A stretch of 64,000 bases of DNA, from positions 35,139,703-35,203,702 of the forward strand of contig CP154954.1 in assembly GCA_039621445.1 (NCBI GenBank), in the 5' to 3' direction. The stretch comes from Euglena gracilis. Its lineage: Eukaryota; Euglenida; Euglenophyceae; Euglenales. Position numbers and translations under genes: made by a program. The notes under the pieces were generated by a model that was not told the DNA's origin, did no database searches, and was given only the letters and a program-made list of their open reading frames with translations. This document shows positions 38,601 through 49,713 of this stretch, piece after piece. The number at the start of each line of letters is the position of its first letter. The stretch's first letter is position 1.

Positions 38601-41600
38601 AGGCCACTTTGACCAAAGTGTCCCTGGCCAAGGCCACTTTGACCAAAGTGTCCCTGGCCAAGGCCACTTTGACCAAAGTGTCCCTGGCCAAGGCCACTTT
38701 GACCAAAGTGTCCCTGGCCAAGGCCACTTTGACCAAAGTGTCCCTGGCCAAGGCCACTTTGACCAAAGTGTCCCTGGCCAAGGCCACTTTGACCAAAGTG
38801 TCCCTGGCCAAGGCCACTTTGACCAAAGTGTCCCTGGCCAAGGCCACTTTGACCAAAGTGTCCCTGGCCAAGGCCACTTTGACCAAAGTGTCCCTGGCCA
38901 AGGCCACTTGACCAAACTGTCCCTGGCCAAGGCCACTTTGACCAAAGTGTCCCTGGCCAAGGCCACTTTGACCAAAGTGTCCCTGGCCAAGGCCAGTTTG
39001 ACCAAAGTGTCCCTGGTCAAGGCCAGCTTGACCAAAGTGTCCCTGGCCAAGGCCACTTTGACCAAAGTGTCCCTGGCCAAGGCCACTTTGACCAAAGTGT
39101 CCCTGGCCAAGGCCACTTTGACCAAAGTGTCCCTGGCCAAGGCCACTTTGACCGAAGTGTCCCTGGCCAAGGCCACTTTGACCAAAGTGTCCCTGGCCAA
39201 GGCCACTTTGACCAAAGTGTCCCTGGCCAAGGCCACTTTGACCAAAGTGTCCCTGGCCAAGGCCACTTTGACCAAAGTGTCCCTGGCCAAGGCCACTTTG
39301 ACCAAAGTGTCCCTGGCCAAGGCCACTTTGACCAAAGTGTCCCTGGCCAAGGCCACTTTGACCAAAGTGTCCCTGGCCAAGGCCACTTTGACCAAAGTGT
39401 CCCTGGCCAAGGCCACTTTGACCAAAGTGTCTCAGGCTAAGACCACTTTGACCAAAGTTGTCCTTGTCAAGGCCACTTTGACCAAAGTGTCCCTGGCCAA
39501 GGCCACTTTGACCAAAGTGTCCCTGGCCAAGGCCACTTTGACCAAAGTGTCCCTGGCCAAGGCCAGTTTGACCAAAGTGTCCCTGGCCAAGGCCACTTTG
39601 ACCAAAGTGTCCCTGGCCAAGGCCACTTTGACCAAAGTGTCCCTGGCCAAGGCCACTTTGACCAAAGTGTCCCTGGCCAAGGCCACTTTGACCAAAGTGT
39701 CCCTGGCCAAGGCCACTTTGACCAAAGTGTCCCTGGCCAAGGCCACTTTGACCAAAGTGTCCCTGGCCAAGGCCACTTTGACCAAAGTGTCCCTGGTCAA
39801 GGCCACCTTTACCAAAGTGTCCCTGGCCAAGGCCACTTTGACCAAAGTGTCCCTGGCCAAGGCCACTTTGACCAAAGTGTCCCTGGCCAAGGCCACTTTG
39901 ACCAAAGTGTCCCTGGCCAAGGCACATTTGACCAAAGTGTCCCTGGCCAAGGCCACTTTGACCAAATTGTCCTGGCCAAGGCCACTTTGACCAAAGTGTC
40001 CCTGGCCAAGGCCACTTTGACCAAAGTGTGACCTAGCCAAGGCCACTTTGACCAAAGTGTCCCTGGCCAAGGCCACTTTGACCAAAGTGTCCCTGGCCAA
40101 GGCCACTTTGACCAAAGTGTCCCTGGCCAAGGCCACTTTGACCAAAGTGTCTCTGGCCAAGGCCACTTTGACCAAAGTGTCCCTGGCCAAGGCCACTTTG
40201 ACTCAAGTGTCCCTGGCCAAGGCCACTTTGACCAAAGTGTCCCTGGCCAAGGCCACTTTGACCAAAGTGTCCCTGGCCAAGGCCACTTTGACCAAAGTGT
40301 CCCTGGCCAAGGCCACTTTGACCAAAGTGTCCCTGGCCAAGGCCACTTTGACCAAAGTGTCCCTGGCCAATGCCACTTTGACCAAAGTGTCCCTGGCCAA
40401 GGCCACTTTGACCAAAGTGTCCCTGGCCAAGGCCACTTTGACCAAAGTGTCCCTGGCCAAGGCCACTTTGACCAAAGTGTCCCTGGCCAAGGCCACTTTG
40501 ACCAAAGTGTCCCTGGCCAAGGCCACTTTGACCAAAGTGTCCCTGGCCAAGGCCACTTCGACCAAAGTGTCCCTGGCCAAGGCCACTTTGACCAAAGTGT
40601 CCCTGGCCAAGGCCACTTTGACCAAAGTGTCCCTGGCCAAGGCCACTTTGACCAAAGTTTCCCTGGCCAAGGCCACTTTGACCAAAGTGTCCCTGGCCAA
40701 GGCCACTTTCCCTTGCCACGGCCACTTTGACCAAAGTATCCCTGGCCAAGGCCACTTTAACCAAAGTGTCCCTGTCAAGGCAACTTTGACCAACGTGTCC
40801 CTGGCCAAGGCCACTTTGACCAAAGTGTCCCTGGCCAAGGCCACTTTGACCAAAGTGTCCCTGGCCAAGGCCACTTTGACCAAAGTGTCCCTGGCCAAGG
40901 CCACTTTGACCAAAGTGTCCCTGGCCAAGGCCACTATGACAAAAGAGAAACTGGCCAAGGCCACTATGACAAAAGTGTCCCTGGCCAAGGCCACTTTGAC
41001 CAAAGTGTCCCTGGCCAAGGCCACTTTGACCAAAGTGTCCCTGGCCAAGGCCACTTTGACCAAAGTGTCCCTGGCCAAGGCCACTTTGACCAAAGTGTCC
41101 CTGGCCAAGGCCACTTTGACCAAAGTGTCCCTGGCCAAGGCCACTTTGACCAAAGTGTCCCTGGCCAAGGCCACTTTGACCAAAGTGTCCCTGGCCAAGG
41201 CCACTTTGACCAAAGTGTCCCTGGCCAAGGCCACTTTGACCAAAGTGTCCCTGGCCAAGGCCACTTTGACCAAAGTGTCCCTGGCCAAGGCCACTTTGAC
41301 CAAAGTGTCCCTGGCCAAGGCCACTTTGACCAAAGTGTCCCTAGACAAGGTCACTTTGACCAAAGTGTCCCTGGCCAAGGCCACTTTGACCAAAGTGTCC
41401 CTGGCCAAGGCCACTTTGACCAAAGTGTCCCTGGCCAAGGCCACTTTGACCAAAGTGTCCCTGGCCAAGGCCACTTTGACCAAAGTGTCCCTGGCCAAGG
41501 CCAACTTGACCAAAGTGTCCCTGGCCAAGGCGACTTTGACCAAGTGTCCCTTCCCAAGGCCACTTTGACCAAAGTGTCCCTGGCCAAGGCCACTTTGACC

Positions 41601-44600
41601 AAAGTGTCCCTGGCCAAGGCCACTTTGACCAAAGTGTCCCTGGCCAAGGCCACTTTGACCAAAGTGTCGCTGGCCAAGGCCCCTTTGCCCCAAGTGTCCC
41701 TGGCCAAGGCCATTTTTACCCAGGCGTCCTGGCCAAGGCCACTTTGACCAAAGTGTCCCTGGCCAAGGCCACTTTGACCAAAGTGTCCCTGGCCAAGGCC
41801 ACTTTGACCAAAGTGTCCCTGGCCAAGGCCACTTTGACCAAAGTGTCCCTGGCCAAGGCCACTTTGACCAAAGTGTCCCTGGCCAAGGCCACTTTGACCA
41901 AAGTGTCCCTGGCCAAGGCCACTTTGACCAAAGTGTCCCTGGCCAAGGCCACTTTGACCAAAGTGTCCCTGGCCAAGGCCACTTTGACCAAAGTGTCCCT
42001 GGCCAAGGCCACTTTGACCAAAGTGTCCCTGGCCAAGGCCACTTTGACCAAAGTGTCCCTGGCCAAGGCCACTTTGACCAAAGTGTCCCTGGCCAAGGCC
42101 ACTTTGACCAAAGTGTCCCTGGCCAAGGCCACTTTGACCAAAGTGTACCTGGCCAAGGCCACTTTGACCAAAGTGTCCCTGGCCAAGGCCCCTTTGACCA
42201 AAGTGTCCCTGGCCAAGGCCACTTTGACCAAAGTGTCCCTGGCCAAGGCCACTTTGACCAAAGTGTCCCTGGCCAAGGCCACTTTGACCAAAGTGTCCCT
42301 GGCCAAGGCCACTTTGACCAAAGTGTCCCTGGCCAAGGCCACTTTGACCAAAGTGTCCCTGGCCAAGGCCACTTTGAACAAAGTGTTCCTGGCCAAGGCC
42401 ACTTTGACCAAAGTGTCCCTGGCCAAGGCCACTTTGACCAAAGTGCCCCGGCCAAGGCCACTTTGGCCAAAGTGTCCCTAGCCAAGGCCACTTTGACCAA
42501 AGTGTCCCTGGCCAAGGCCACTTTGACCAAAGTGTCCCTGGCCAAGGCCACTTTGACCAAAGTGTCCCTGGCCAAGGCCACTTTGACCAAAGTGTCCCTG
42601 GCCAAGGCCACTTTGACCAAAGTGTCCCTGGCCAAGGCCACTTTGACCAAAGTGTCCCTGGCCAAGGCCACTTTGACCAAAGTGTCCCTGGCCAAGGCCA
42701 CTTTGACCAAAGTGTTCCTGGCCAAGGCCACTTTGACCAAAGTGTCCCTGGCCAAGGCCACTTTGACCAAAGTGCCCCGGCCAAGGCCACTTTGACCAAA
42801 GTGTCCCTGGCCAAGGCCACTTTGACCAAAGTGTCCCTGGCCAAGGCCACTTTGACCAAAGTGTCCCTGGCCAAGGCCACTTTGACCAAAGTGTCCCTGG
42901 CCAAGGCCACTTTGACCAAAGTGTCCCTGGCCAAGGCCACTTTGACCAAAGTGTCCTGGCCAAGGCCACTTTGACCAAAGTGTCCCTGGCCAAGGCCACT
43001 TTGACCAAAGTGTCCCTGGCCAAGGCCACTTTGACCAAAGTGTCCCTGGCCAAGGCCACTTTGACCAAAGTGTCCCTGGCCAAGGCCACTTTGACCAAAG
43101 TGTCCCTGGCCAAGGCCACTTTGACCAAAGTGTCCCTGGCCAAGGCCACTTTGACCAAGTAGTCCCTGGCCAAGGCCACTTTGACCAAAGTGTCCCTGGC
43201 CAAGGCCACTTTGACCAAAGTGTCCCTGGCCAAGGCCACTTTGACCAAAGTGTCCCTGGCCAAGGCCACTTTGACCAAAGTGTCCCTGGCCAAGGCCACT
43301 TTGACCAAAGTGTCCTGGCCAAGGCCACTTTGACCAAAGTGTCCCTGGCCAAGGCCACTTTGACCAAAGTGTCCCTGGCGAAGGCCACTTTGACCAAAGT
43401 GTCCCTGGCCAAGGCCACTTTGACCAAAGTGTCCCTGGCCAAGGCCACTTTGACCAAAGTGTCCCTGGCCAAGGCCACTTTGACCAAAGTGTCCCTGGCC
43501 AAGGCCACTTTGACCAAAGTGTCCCTGGCCAAGGCCACTTTGACCAAAGTGTCCCTGGCCAAGGCCACTTTGACCAAAGTGTCCCTGGCCAAGGCCACTT
43601 TGACCAAAGTGTCCCTGGCCAAGGCCACTTTGACCAAAGTGTCCCTGGCCAAGGCCACTTTGACCAAAGTGTCCCTGGCCAAGGCCACTTTGACCAAAGT
43701 GTCCCTGGCCAAGGCCACTTTGACCAAAGTGTCCCTGGCCAAGGCCACTTTGACCAGAAAGGCCACTTTGACCAAAGTGTCCCTGGCAAGGCCACTTTGA
43801 CCAAAGTGTCCCTGGCCAAGGCCACTTTGACCAAAGTGTCCCTGGCCAAGGCCACTTTGACCAAAGTGTCCCTGGCCAAGGCCACTTTGACCAAAGTGTC
43901 CCTGGCCAAGGCCACTTTGACCAAAGTGTCCCTGGGCAAGGCCACTTTGACCAAAGTGTCCCTGGCCAAGGCCACTTTGACCAAAGTGTCCCTGGCCAAG
44001 GCCACTTTGACCAAAGTGTCCCTGGCCAAGGCCACTTTGACCAAAGTGTCCCTGGCCAAGGCCACTTTGACCAAAGTGTCCCTGGCCAAGGCCACTTTGA
44101 CCAAAGTGTCCCTGGCCAAGGCCACTTTGACCAAAGTGTCCCTGGCCAAGGCCACTTTGACCAAACTGTCCCTTTCCAAGGCCACTTTGACCAAAGTGTC
44201 CCTGGCCAAGGCCACTTTGACCAAAGTGTCCCTGGCCAAGGCCACTTTGACCAAAGTGTCCCTGGCCAAGGCCACTTTGACCAAAGTGTCCCTGGCCAAG
44301 GCCACTTTACCAAAGTGTCCTGGCCAAGGCCACTTTGACCAAACTGTCCCTGGCCAAGGCCACTTTGACCAAAGTGTCCCTGGCCAAGGCCACTTTGACC
44401 AAAGTGTCCCTGGCCAAGGCCACTTTGACAAAGTGTCCCTGGCCAAGGCCACTTTGACCAAAGTGTCCCTGGCCAAGGCCACTTTGACCAAAGTGTCCCT
44501 GGCCAAGGCCACTTTGACCAAAGTGTCCCTGGCCAAGGCCACCTTGACCAAAGTGTCCCTGGCCAAGGCCACTTTGACCAAAGTGTCCCTGGCCAAGGCC

Positions 44601-45672
44601 ACTTTGACCAAAGTGTCCCTGGCCAAGGCCACTTTGACCAAAGTGTCCCTGGCCAAGGCCACTTTGACCAAAGTGTCCCTGGCCAAGGCCACTTTGACCA
44701 AAGTGTCCCTGGCCAAGGCCACTTTGAGAAAATTACCCTGGCCAAGGCCACTTGACCAAACTGTCCCTGCCAAGGCCACTTTGACCAAAGTGTCCCTGGC
44801 CAAGGCCACTTTGACCAAAGTGTCCCTGGCCAAGGCCACTTTGACCAAAGTGTCCCTGGCCAAGGCCACTTTGACCAAAGTGTCCCGGCCAAGGCCACTT
44901 TGACCAAAGTGTCCCTGGCCAAGGCCACTTTGACCAAAGTGTCCCTGGCCAAGGCCACTTTGACCAAAGTGTCCCTGGCCAAGGCCACTTTGACCAAAGT
45001 GTCCCTGGCCAAGGCCACTTTGACCAAAGTGTCCCTGGCCAAGGCCACTTTGACCAAAGTGTCCCTGGCCAAGGCCACTTTGACCAAAGTGTCCCTGGCA
45101 AAGGCCTCTTTGACCAAAGTGTCCCTGGCCAAGGCCACTTTGACCAAAGTGTCCCTGGCCAAGGCCACTTTGACCAAAGTGTCCCTGGCCAAGGCCACTT
45201 TGACCAAAGTGTCCCTGGCCAAGGCCACTTTGACCAAAGTGTCCCTGGCCAAGGCCACTTTGACCAAAGTGTCCCTGGCCAAGGCCACTTTGACCAAAGT
45301 GTCCCTGGCCAAGGCCACTTTGACCAAAGTGTCCCTGGCCAAGGCCACTTTGACCAAAGTGTCCCTGGCCAAGGCCACTTTGACCAAAGTGTCCCTGGCC
45401 AAGGCCACTTTGACCAAAGTGTCCCTGGCCAAGGCCACTTTGACCAAAGTGTCCCTGGCCAAGGCCACTTTGACCAAAGTGTCCCTGGCCAAGGCCACTT
45501 TGACCAAAGTGTCCCTGGCCAAGGCCACTTTGACCAAAGTGTCCCTGGCCAAGGCCACTTTGACCAAAGTGTCCCTGGCCAAGGCCACTTTGACCAAAGT
45601 GTCCTGGACCAAGGCCGCTTTGACTAAAGTGTCGGTGGCCAAGGCCACTTTGACCAAAGCGCCCCTGGTCAC

Positions 45673-46547
45673 GGCCACTTTGACCAAAGTGTCCCTGGCC
45701 AAGGCCACTTTGACCAAAGTGTCCCTGGCCAAGGCCACTTTGACCAAAGTGTCCCTGGCCAAGGCCACTTTGACCAAAGTGTCCCTGGCCAAGGCCACTT
45801 TGACCAAAGTGTCCCTGGCCAAGGCCACTTTGACCAAAGTGTCCCTGGCCAAGGCCACTTTGACCAAAGTGTCCCTGGCCAAGGCCACTTTGACCAAAGT
45901 GTCCCTGGCCAAGGCCACTTTGACCAAAGTGTCCCTGGCCAAGGCCACTTTGACCAAAGTGTCCCTGGCCAAGGCCACTTTGACCAAAGTGTCCCTGGCC
46001 AAGGCCACTTTGACCAAAGTGTCCCTGGCCAAGGCCACTTTGACCAAAGTGTCCCTGGCCAAGGCCACTTTGACCAAAGTGTCCCTGGCCAAGGCCACTT
46101 TGACCAAAGTGTCCCTGGCCAAGGCCACTTTGACCAAAGTGTCCCTGGCCAAGGCCACTTTGACCAAAGTGTCCCTGGCCAAGGCCACTTTGACCAAAGT
46201 GTCCCTGGCCAAGGCCACTTTGACCAAAGTGTCCCTGGCCAAGGCCACTTTGACCAAAGTGTCCCTGGCCAAGGCCACTTTGACCAAAGTGTCCCTGGCC
46301 AAGGCCACTTTGACCAAAGTGTCCCTGGCCAAGGCCACTTTGACCAAAGTGTCCCTGGCCAAGGCCACTTTGACCAAAGTGTCCCTGGCCAAGGCCACTT
46401 TGACCAAAGTGTCCCTGGCCAAGGCCACTTTGACCAAAGTGTCCCTGGCCAAGGCCACTTTGACCAAAGTGTCCCTGGCCAAGGCCACTTTGACCAAAGT
46501 GTCCCTGGCCAAGGCCACTTTGACCAAAGTGTCCCTGGCCAAGGCCA
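45673..46547. repeat. run of about 29 identical 30-bp units
   Basis: Every unit in this 875-bp stretch appears identical to consensus. It is bounded on the left by degenerate units (GTGTCCTGGACC, GTCGGTGGCC and GCCCCTGGTCACGG at 45,600-45,672) and on the right by a CCAACTTGACC unit at 46,545. Such a run implies recent expansion or strong homogenisation. It is also a place where assembly length is least certain. Confidence 0.85.
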
Positions 46548-46831
46548 ACTTGACCAAAGTGTCCCTGGCCAAGGCCACTTTGACCAAAGTGTCCCTGGCC
46601 AAGGCCACTTTGACCAAAGTGTCCCTGGCCAAGGCCACATTGACCAAAGTGTCCCTGGCCAAGGCCACCTTGACCAAAGTGTCCCTGGCCAAGGCCACTT
46701 TGACCAAAGTGTCCCTGGCCAAGGCCACTTTGACCAAAGTGTCCCTGGCCAAGGCCACTTTGACCAAAGTGTCCCTGGCCAAGGCCACTTTGACCAAAGT
46801 GTGACCTGGCCAAGGCCACTTTGACCAAAGT

Positions 46832-46901
46832 GCCCCGGCCAAGGCCACTTTGGCGAAAGTGTCCCTAGCCAAGGCCACTTTGTCCAAAGTGTCCCTGGCC
46901 A
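46832..46901. repeat. terminal 30-bp units with block I-type variants
   Basis: The last two or three units before the junction carry GTGCCCCGGCC, a TTGGCGAAAG centre and CCCTAGCC. This is nearly the same linked set seen in block I (for example at about 4,043, 8,400, 10,802 and 12,841) and at about 42,444. A TTTGTCCAAAG unit ends the array. The edge of the array therefore resembles old, variant-rich material and not the uniform run just to its left. Confidence 0.75.
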
Positions 46902-46987
46902 GATTTAGATGGGGCATTCGACCATTCCGGGGACACTTACCAGGTCAGCCCAGGTTACCACGTAAAAATGGACCAAATTGGGCCTTA
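46902..46987. repeat. first, truncated 213-bp unit at the array junction
   Basis: The 213-bp satellite begins part-way through a unit, at AGATTTAGATGGGG. It lacks a T in GGGTGCATTCG, has GACACTTACC for GACATTTACC, and reads TTACCACGTAAAA where nearly all other units read TTACCATGTAAAA. The switch from 30-bp repeat to this sequence occurs without any intervening unique DNA. Confidence 0.9.
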
Positions 46988-48610
46988 CTCCGAGTAACCG
47001 AATGGGTGTTCCAGGAGGCCTCCAAAGTCAGGGGACCCGTTGGTTTCATGATTGTCGTGGTTTAATGGTAAGAAAAACATGCAGCCGGAAGGTTGGTTGC
47101 AAGAAATGAGCACATTTAGATGGGTGCATTCGACCATTCCGGGGGACATTTACCAGGTCAGCCCAGGTTACCATGTAAAAATGGACCAAATTGGGCCTTA
47201 CTCCGAGTAACCGAATGGGTGTTCCAGGAGGCCTCCAAAGTCAGGGGACCCGTTGGTTTCATGATTGTCGTGGTTTAATGGTAAGAAAAACCTGCAGCCG
47301 AAAGGTTGGTTGCAAGAAATGAGCACATTTAGATGGGTGCATTCGACCATTCCGGGGGACATTTACCAGGTCAGCCCAGGTTACCATGTAAAAATGGACC
47401 AAATTGGGCCGTACTCCGAGTAACCGAATGGGTGTTCCAGGAGGCCTCCAAAGTCAGGGGACCCGTTGGTTTCATGATTGTCGTGGTTTAATGGTAAGAA
47501 AAACATGCAGCCGGAAGGTTGGTTGCAAGAAATGAGCAGATTTAGATGGGTGCATTCGACCATTCCGGGGGACATTTACCAGGTCAGCCCAGGTTACCAT
47601 GTAAAAATGGACCAAATTGGGCCTTACTCCGAGTAACCGAATGGGTGTTCCAGGAGGCCTCCAAAGTCAGGGGACCCGTTGGTTTCATGATTGTCGTGGT
47701 TTAATGGTAAGAAAAAAATGCAGCCGGAAGGTTGGTTGCAAGAAATGAGCAGATTTAGATGGGTGCATTCGACCATTCCGGGGGACATTTACCAGGTCAG
47801 CCCAGGTTACCATGTAAAAATGGACCAAATTGGGCCTTACTCCGAGTAACCGAATGGGTGTTCCAGGAGGCCTCCAAAGTCAGGGGACCCGTTGGTTTCA
47901 TGATTGTCGTGGTTTAATGGTAGAAAAACATGCAGCGGGAATGTTGGTTGCAAGAAATGAGCACATTTAGATGGGTGCATTCGACCATTCCGGGGGACAT
48001 TTACCAGGTCAGCCCAGGTTACCATGTAAAAATGGACCAAATTGGGCCTTACTCCGAGTAACCGAATGGGTGTTCCAGGAGGCCTCCAAAGTCAGGGGAC
48101 CCGTTGGTTTCATGATTGTCGTGGTTTAATGGTAAGAAAAACATGCAGCGGGAATGTTGGTTGCAAGAAATGAGCACATTTAGATGGGTGCATTCGACCA
48201 TTCCGGGGACATTTACCAGGTCAGCCCAGGTTACCATGTAAAAATGGACCAAATTGGGCCTTACTCCGAGTAACCGAATGGGTGTTCCAGGAGGCCTCCA
48301 AAGTCAGGGGACCCGTTGGTTTCATGATTGTCGTGGTTTAATGGTAGAAAAAACATGCAGCCGGAAGGTTGGTTGCAAGAAATGAGCACATTTAGATGGG
48401 TGCATTCGACCATTCCGGGGGACATTTACCAGGTCAGCCCAGGTTACCATGTAAAAATGGACCAAATTGGGCCGTACTCCGAGTAACCGAATGGGTGTTC
48501 CAGGAGGCCTCCAAAGTCAGGGGACCCGTTGGTTTCATGATTGTCGTGGTTTAATGGTAAGAAAAACATGCATCGGGAATGTTGGTTGCAAGAAATGAGC
48601 ACATTTAGAT
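46950..48610. repeat. 2,764-bp superrepeat in the 213-bp array, left copy
   Basis: Rare variants here recur exactly 2,764 bp downstream. They are TTACCACGTAAAA (CGTAAA at 46961 and 49725), CCTGCAGCCGAAAGG (47291 and 50055), GAAAAAAATG (47711 and 50475), ATGGTAGAAAAAAC (48341 and 51105) and CATCGGGAATG (48571 and 51335). The offset is 13 units minus 5 bp. Confidence 0.85.
47128..47144 (+). promoter_or_regulatory. CENP-B-box-like motif (representative; once per 213-bp unit)
   Basis: The 17-base sequence ATTCGACCATTCCGGGG is compared with the published mammalian CENP-B box, NTTCGNNNNANNCGGGN. TTCG and CGGG match at the correct spacing; only the single fixed A at position 10 is T. This gives 8 of 9 fixed positions. 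The motif recurs every 213 bp, starting at 46916 in the truncated first unit. It is broken in the two units with GACCATATTCC near 51,381 and 52,020, where two bases are inserted. By a rough estimate, a match this good would occur by chance in about 4-5% of 213-bp sequences read on both strands. Binding is untested. Confidence 0.4.
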
Positions 48611-49713
48611 GGGTGCATTCGACCATTCCGGGGACATTTACCAGGTCAGCCCAGGTTACCATGTAAAAATGGACCAAATTGGGCCGTACTCCGAGTAACC
48701 GAATGGGTGTTCCAGGAGGCCTCCAAAGTCAGGGGACCCGTTGGTTTCATGATTGTCGTGGTTTAATGGTAAGAAAAACATTCATGGGGATGTTGGTTGC
48801 AAGAAATGAGCACATTTAGATGGGTGCATTCGACCATTCCGGGGGACATTTACCAGGTCAGCCCAGGTTACCATGTAAAAATGGACCAAATTGGGCCTTA
48901 CCCCCAGTAACTGAATGTGTGTTCCAGGAGGCCCCCAAAGTCAGGGGACCCGTTGGTGTCATGATTTTCGTGGTGTAATGGTAAAAGAAACAGGCAGCGG
49001 GAATGTTGGTTGCAAGAAATGAGCACATTTAGATGGGTGCATTCGACCATTCCGGGGGACATTTACCAGGTCAGCCCAGGTTACCATGTAAAAATGGACC
49101 AAATTGGGCCTTACTCCGAGTAACCGAATGGGTGTTCCAGGAGGCCTCCAAAGTCAGGGGACCCGTTGGTTTCATGATTGTCGTGGTTTAATGGTAAGAA
49201 AAACATGCAGCCGAAAGGTTGGTTGCAAGAAATGAGCAGATTTAGATGGGTGCATTCGACCATTCCGGGGGACATTTACCAGGTCAGCCCAGGTTACCAT
49301 GTAAAAATGGACCAAATTGGGCCTTACTCCGAGTAACCGAATGGGTGTTCCAGGAGGCCTCCAAAGTCAGGGGACCCGTTGGTTTCATGATTGTCGTGGT
49401 TTAGTGGTAGAAAAACATGCAGCAGGAATGTTGGTTGCAAGAAATGAGCACATTTAGATGGGTGCATTCGACCATTCCGGGGGACATTTACCAGGTCAGC
49501 CCAGGTTACCATGTAAAAATGGACCAAATTGGGCCGTACTCCGAGTAACCGAATGGGTGTTCCAGGAGGCCTCCAAAGTCAGGGGACCCGTTGGTTTCAT
49601 GATTGTCGTGGTTTAATGGTAAGAAAAACATGCAGCAGGTATGTTGGTGGCAAAAAATGAGCAGATTTAGATGGGTGCATTCGACCATTCCGGGGGACAT
49701 TTACCAGGTCAGC

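Larger units (their letters stand above)
1..46901. repeat. 30-bp tandem satellite array (about 1,560 units)
   Basis: A 30-base unit repeats head to tail from the first base to 46,901. The consensus is CCAAGGCCACTTTG, then AC, then CAAAGTGTCCCTGG, with 17 of 30 bases G or C and no CpG. The two 14-base arms are reverse complements at 12 of 14 positions, so the whole unit is an imperfect palindrome. Most units differ from consensus by 0-2 substitutions. Occasional one-base indels, such as 31-base units with GTGTGACCTGG, shift the register. Most consensus units hold the palindrome TGGCCA (an MscI site) at the unit junction and CCAAGG (a StyI site). The array is open at the left window edge. No promoter, splice signal or unique sequence interrupts it. 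The exact copy number depends on the assembly being correct. Confidence 0.99.
30371..46901. repeat. 30-bp array, block III: uniform units with scattered degenerate ones
   Basis: Here consensus units dominate and long runs are identical, for example about 16 units at 31,800-32,280 and about 29 units at 45,673-46,547. Isolated degenerate units punctuate it. They include CGACCAAATTATCCCTGG at about 30,369, paired defects near 35,030 and 35,540, CTTGTTCCAAG at about 35,942, GTCTCAGGCTAAGACC at about 39,429, two odd units at 40,706-40,975, a degraded patch at 41,670-41,735, and a partial unit at about 43,756. The uniformity suggests more recent amplification than in blocks I and II. Confidence 0.85.

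Noticed and set aside
1-46901. Very long open reading frames on both strands made of decapeptide repeats (KATLTKVSLA, GHFDQSVPGQ, ARDTLVKVAL, GTLWSKWPWP, GHFGQSGLGQ)
   Set aside because: They follow from a 30-base period with stops in only one frame. Several frames are open at the same place, indels move freely between frames, and no start context, unique domain or splice signal is present.
1-46901. CRISPR-like array
   Set aside because: The repeats are directly adjacent with no unique spacers, and no cas-like gene is present.
1-46901. The entire array as an assembly artefact
   Set aside because: Ordered superrepeats with many distinct private variants are hard to create by misassembly. The lengths of the identical runs (for example 45,673-46,547) remain uncertain.
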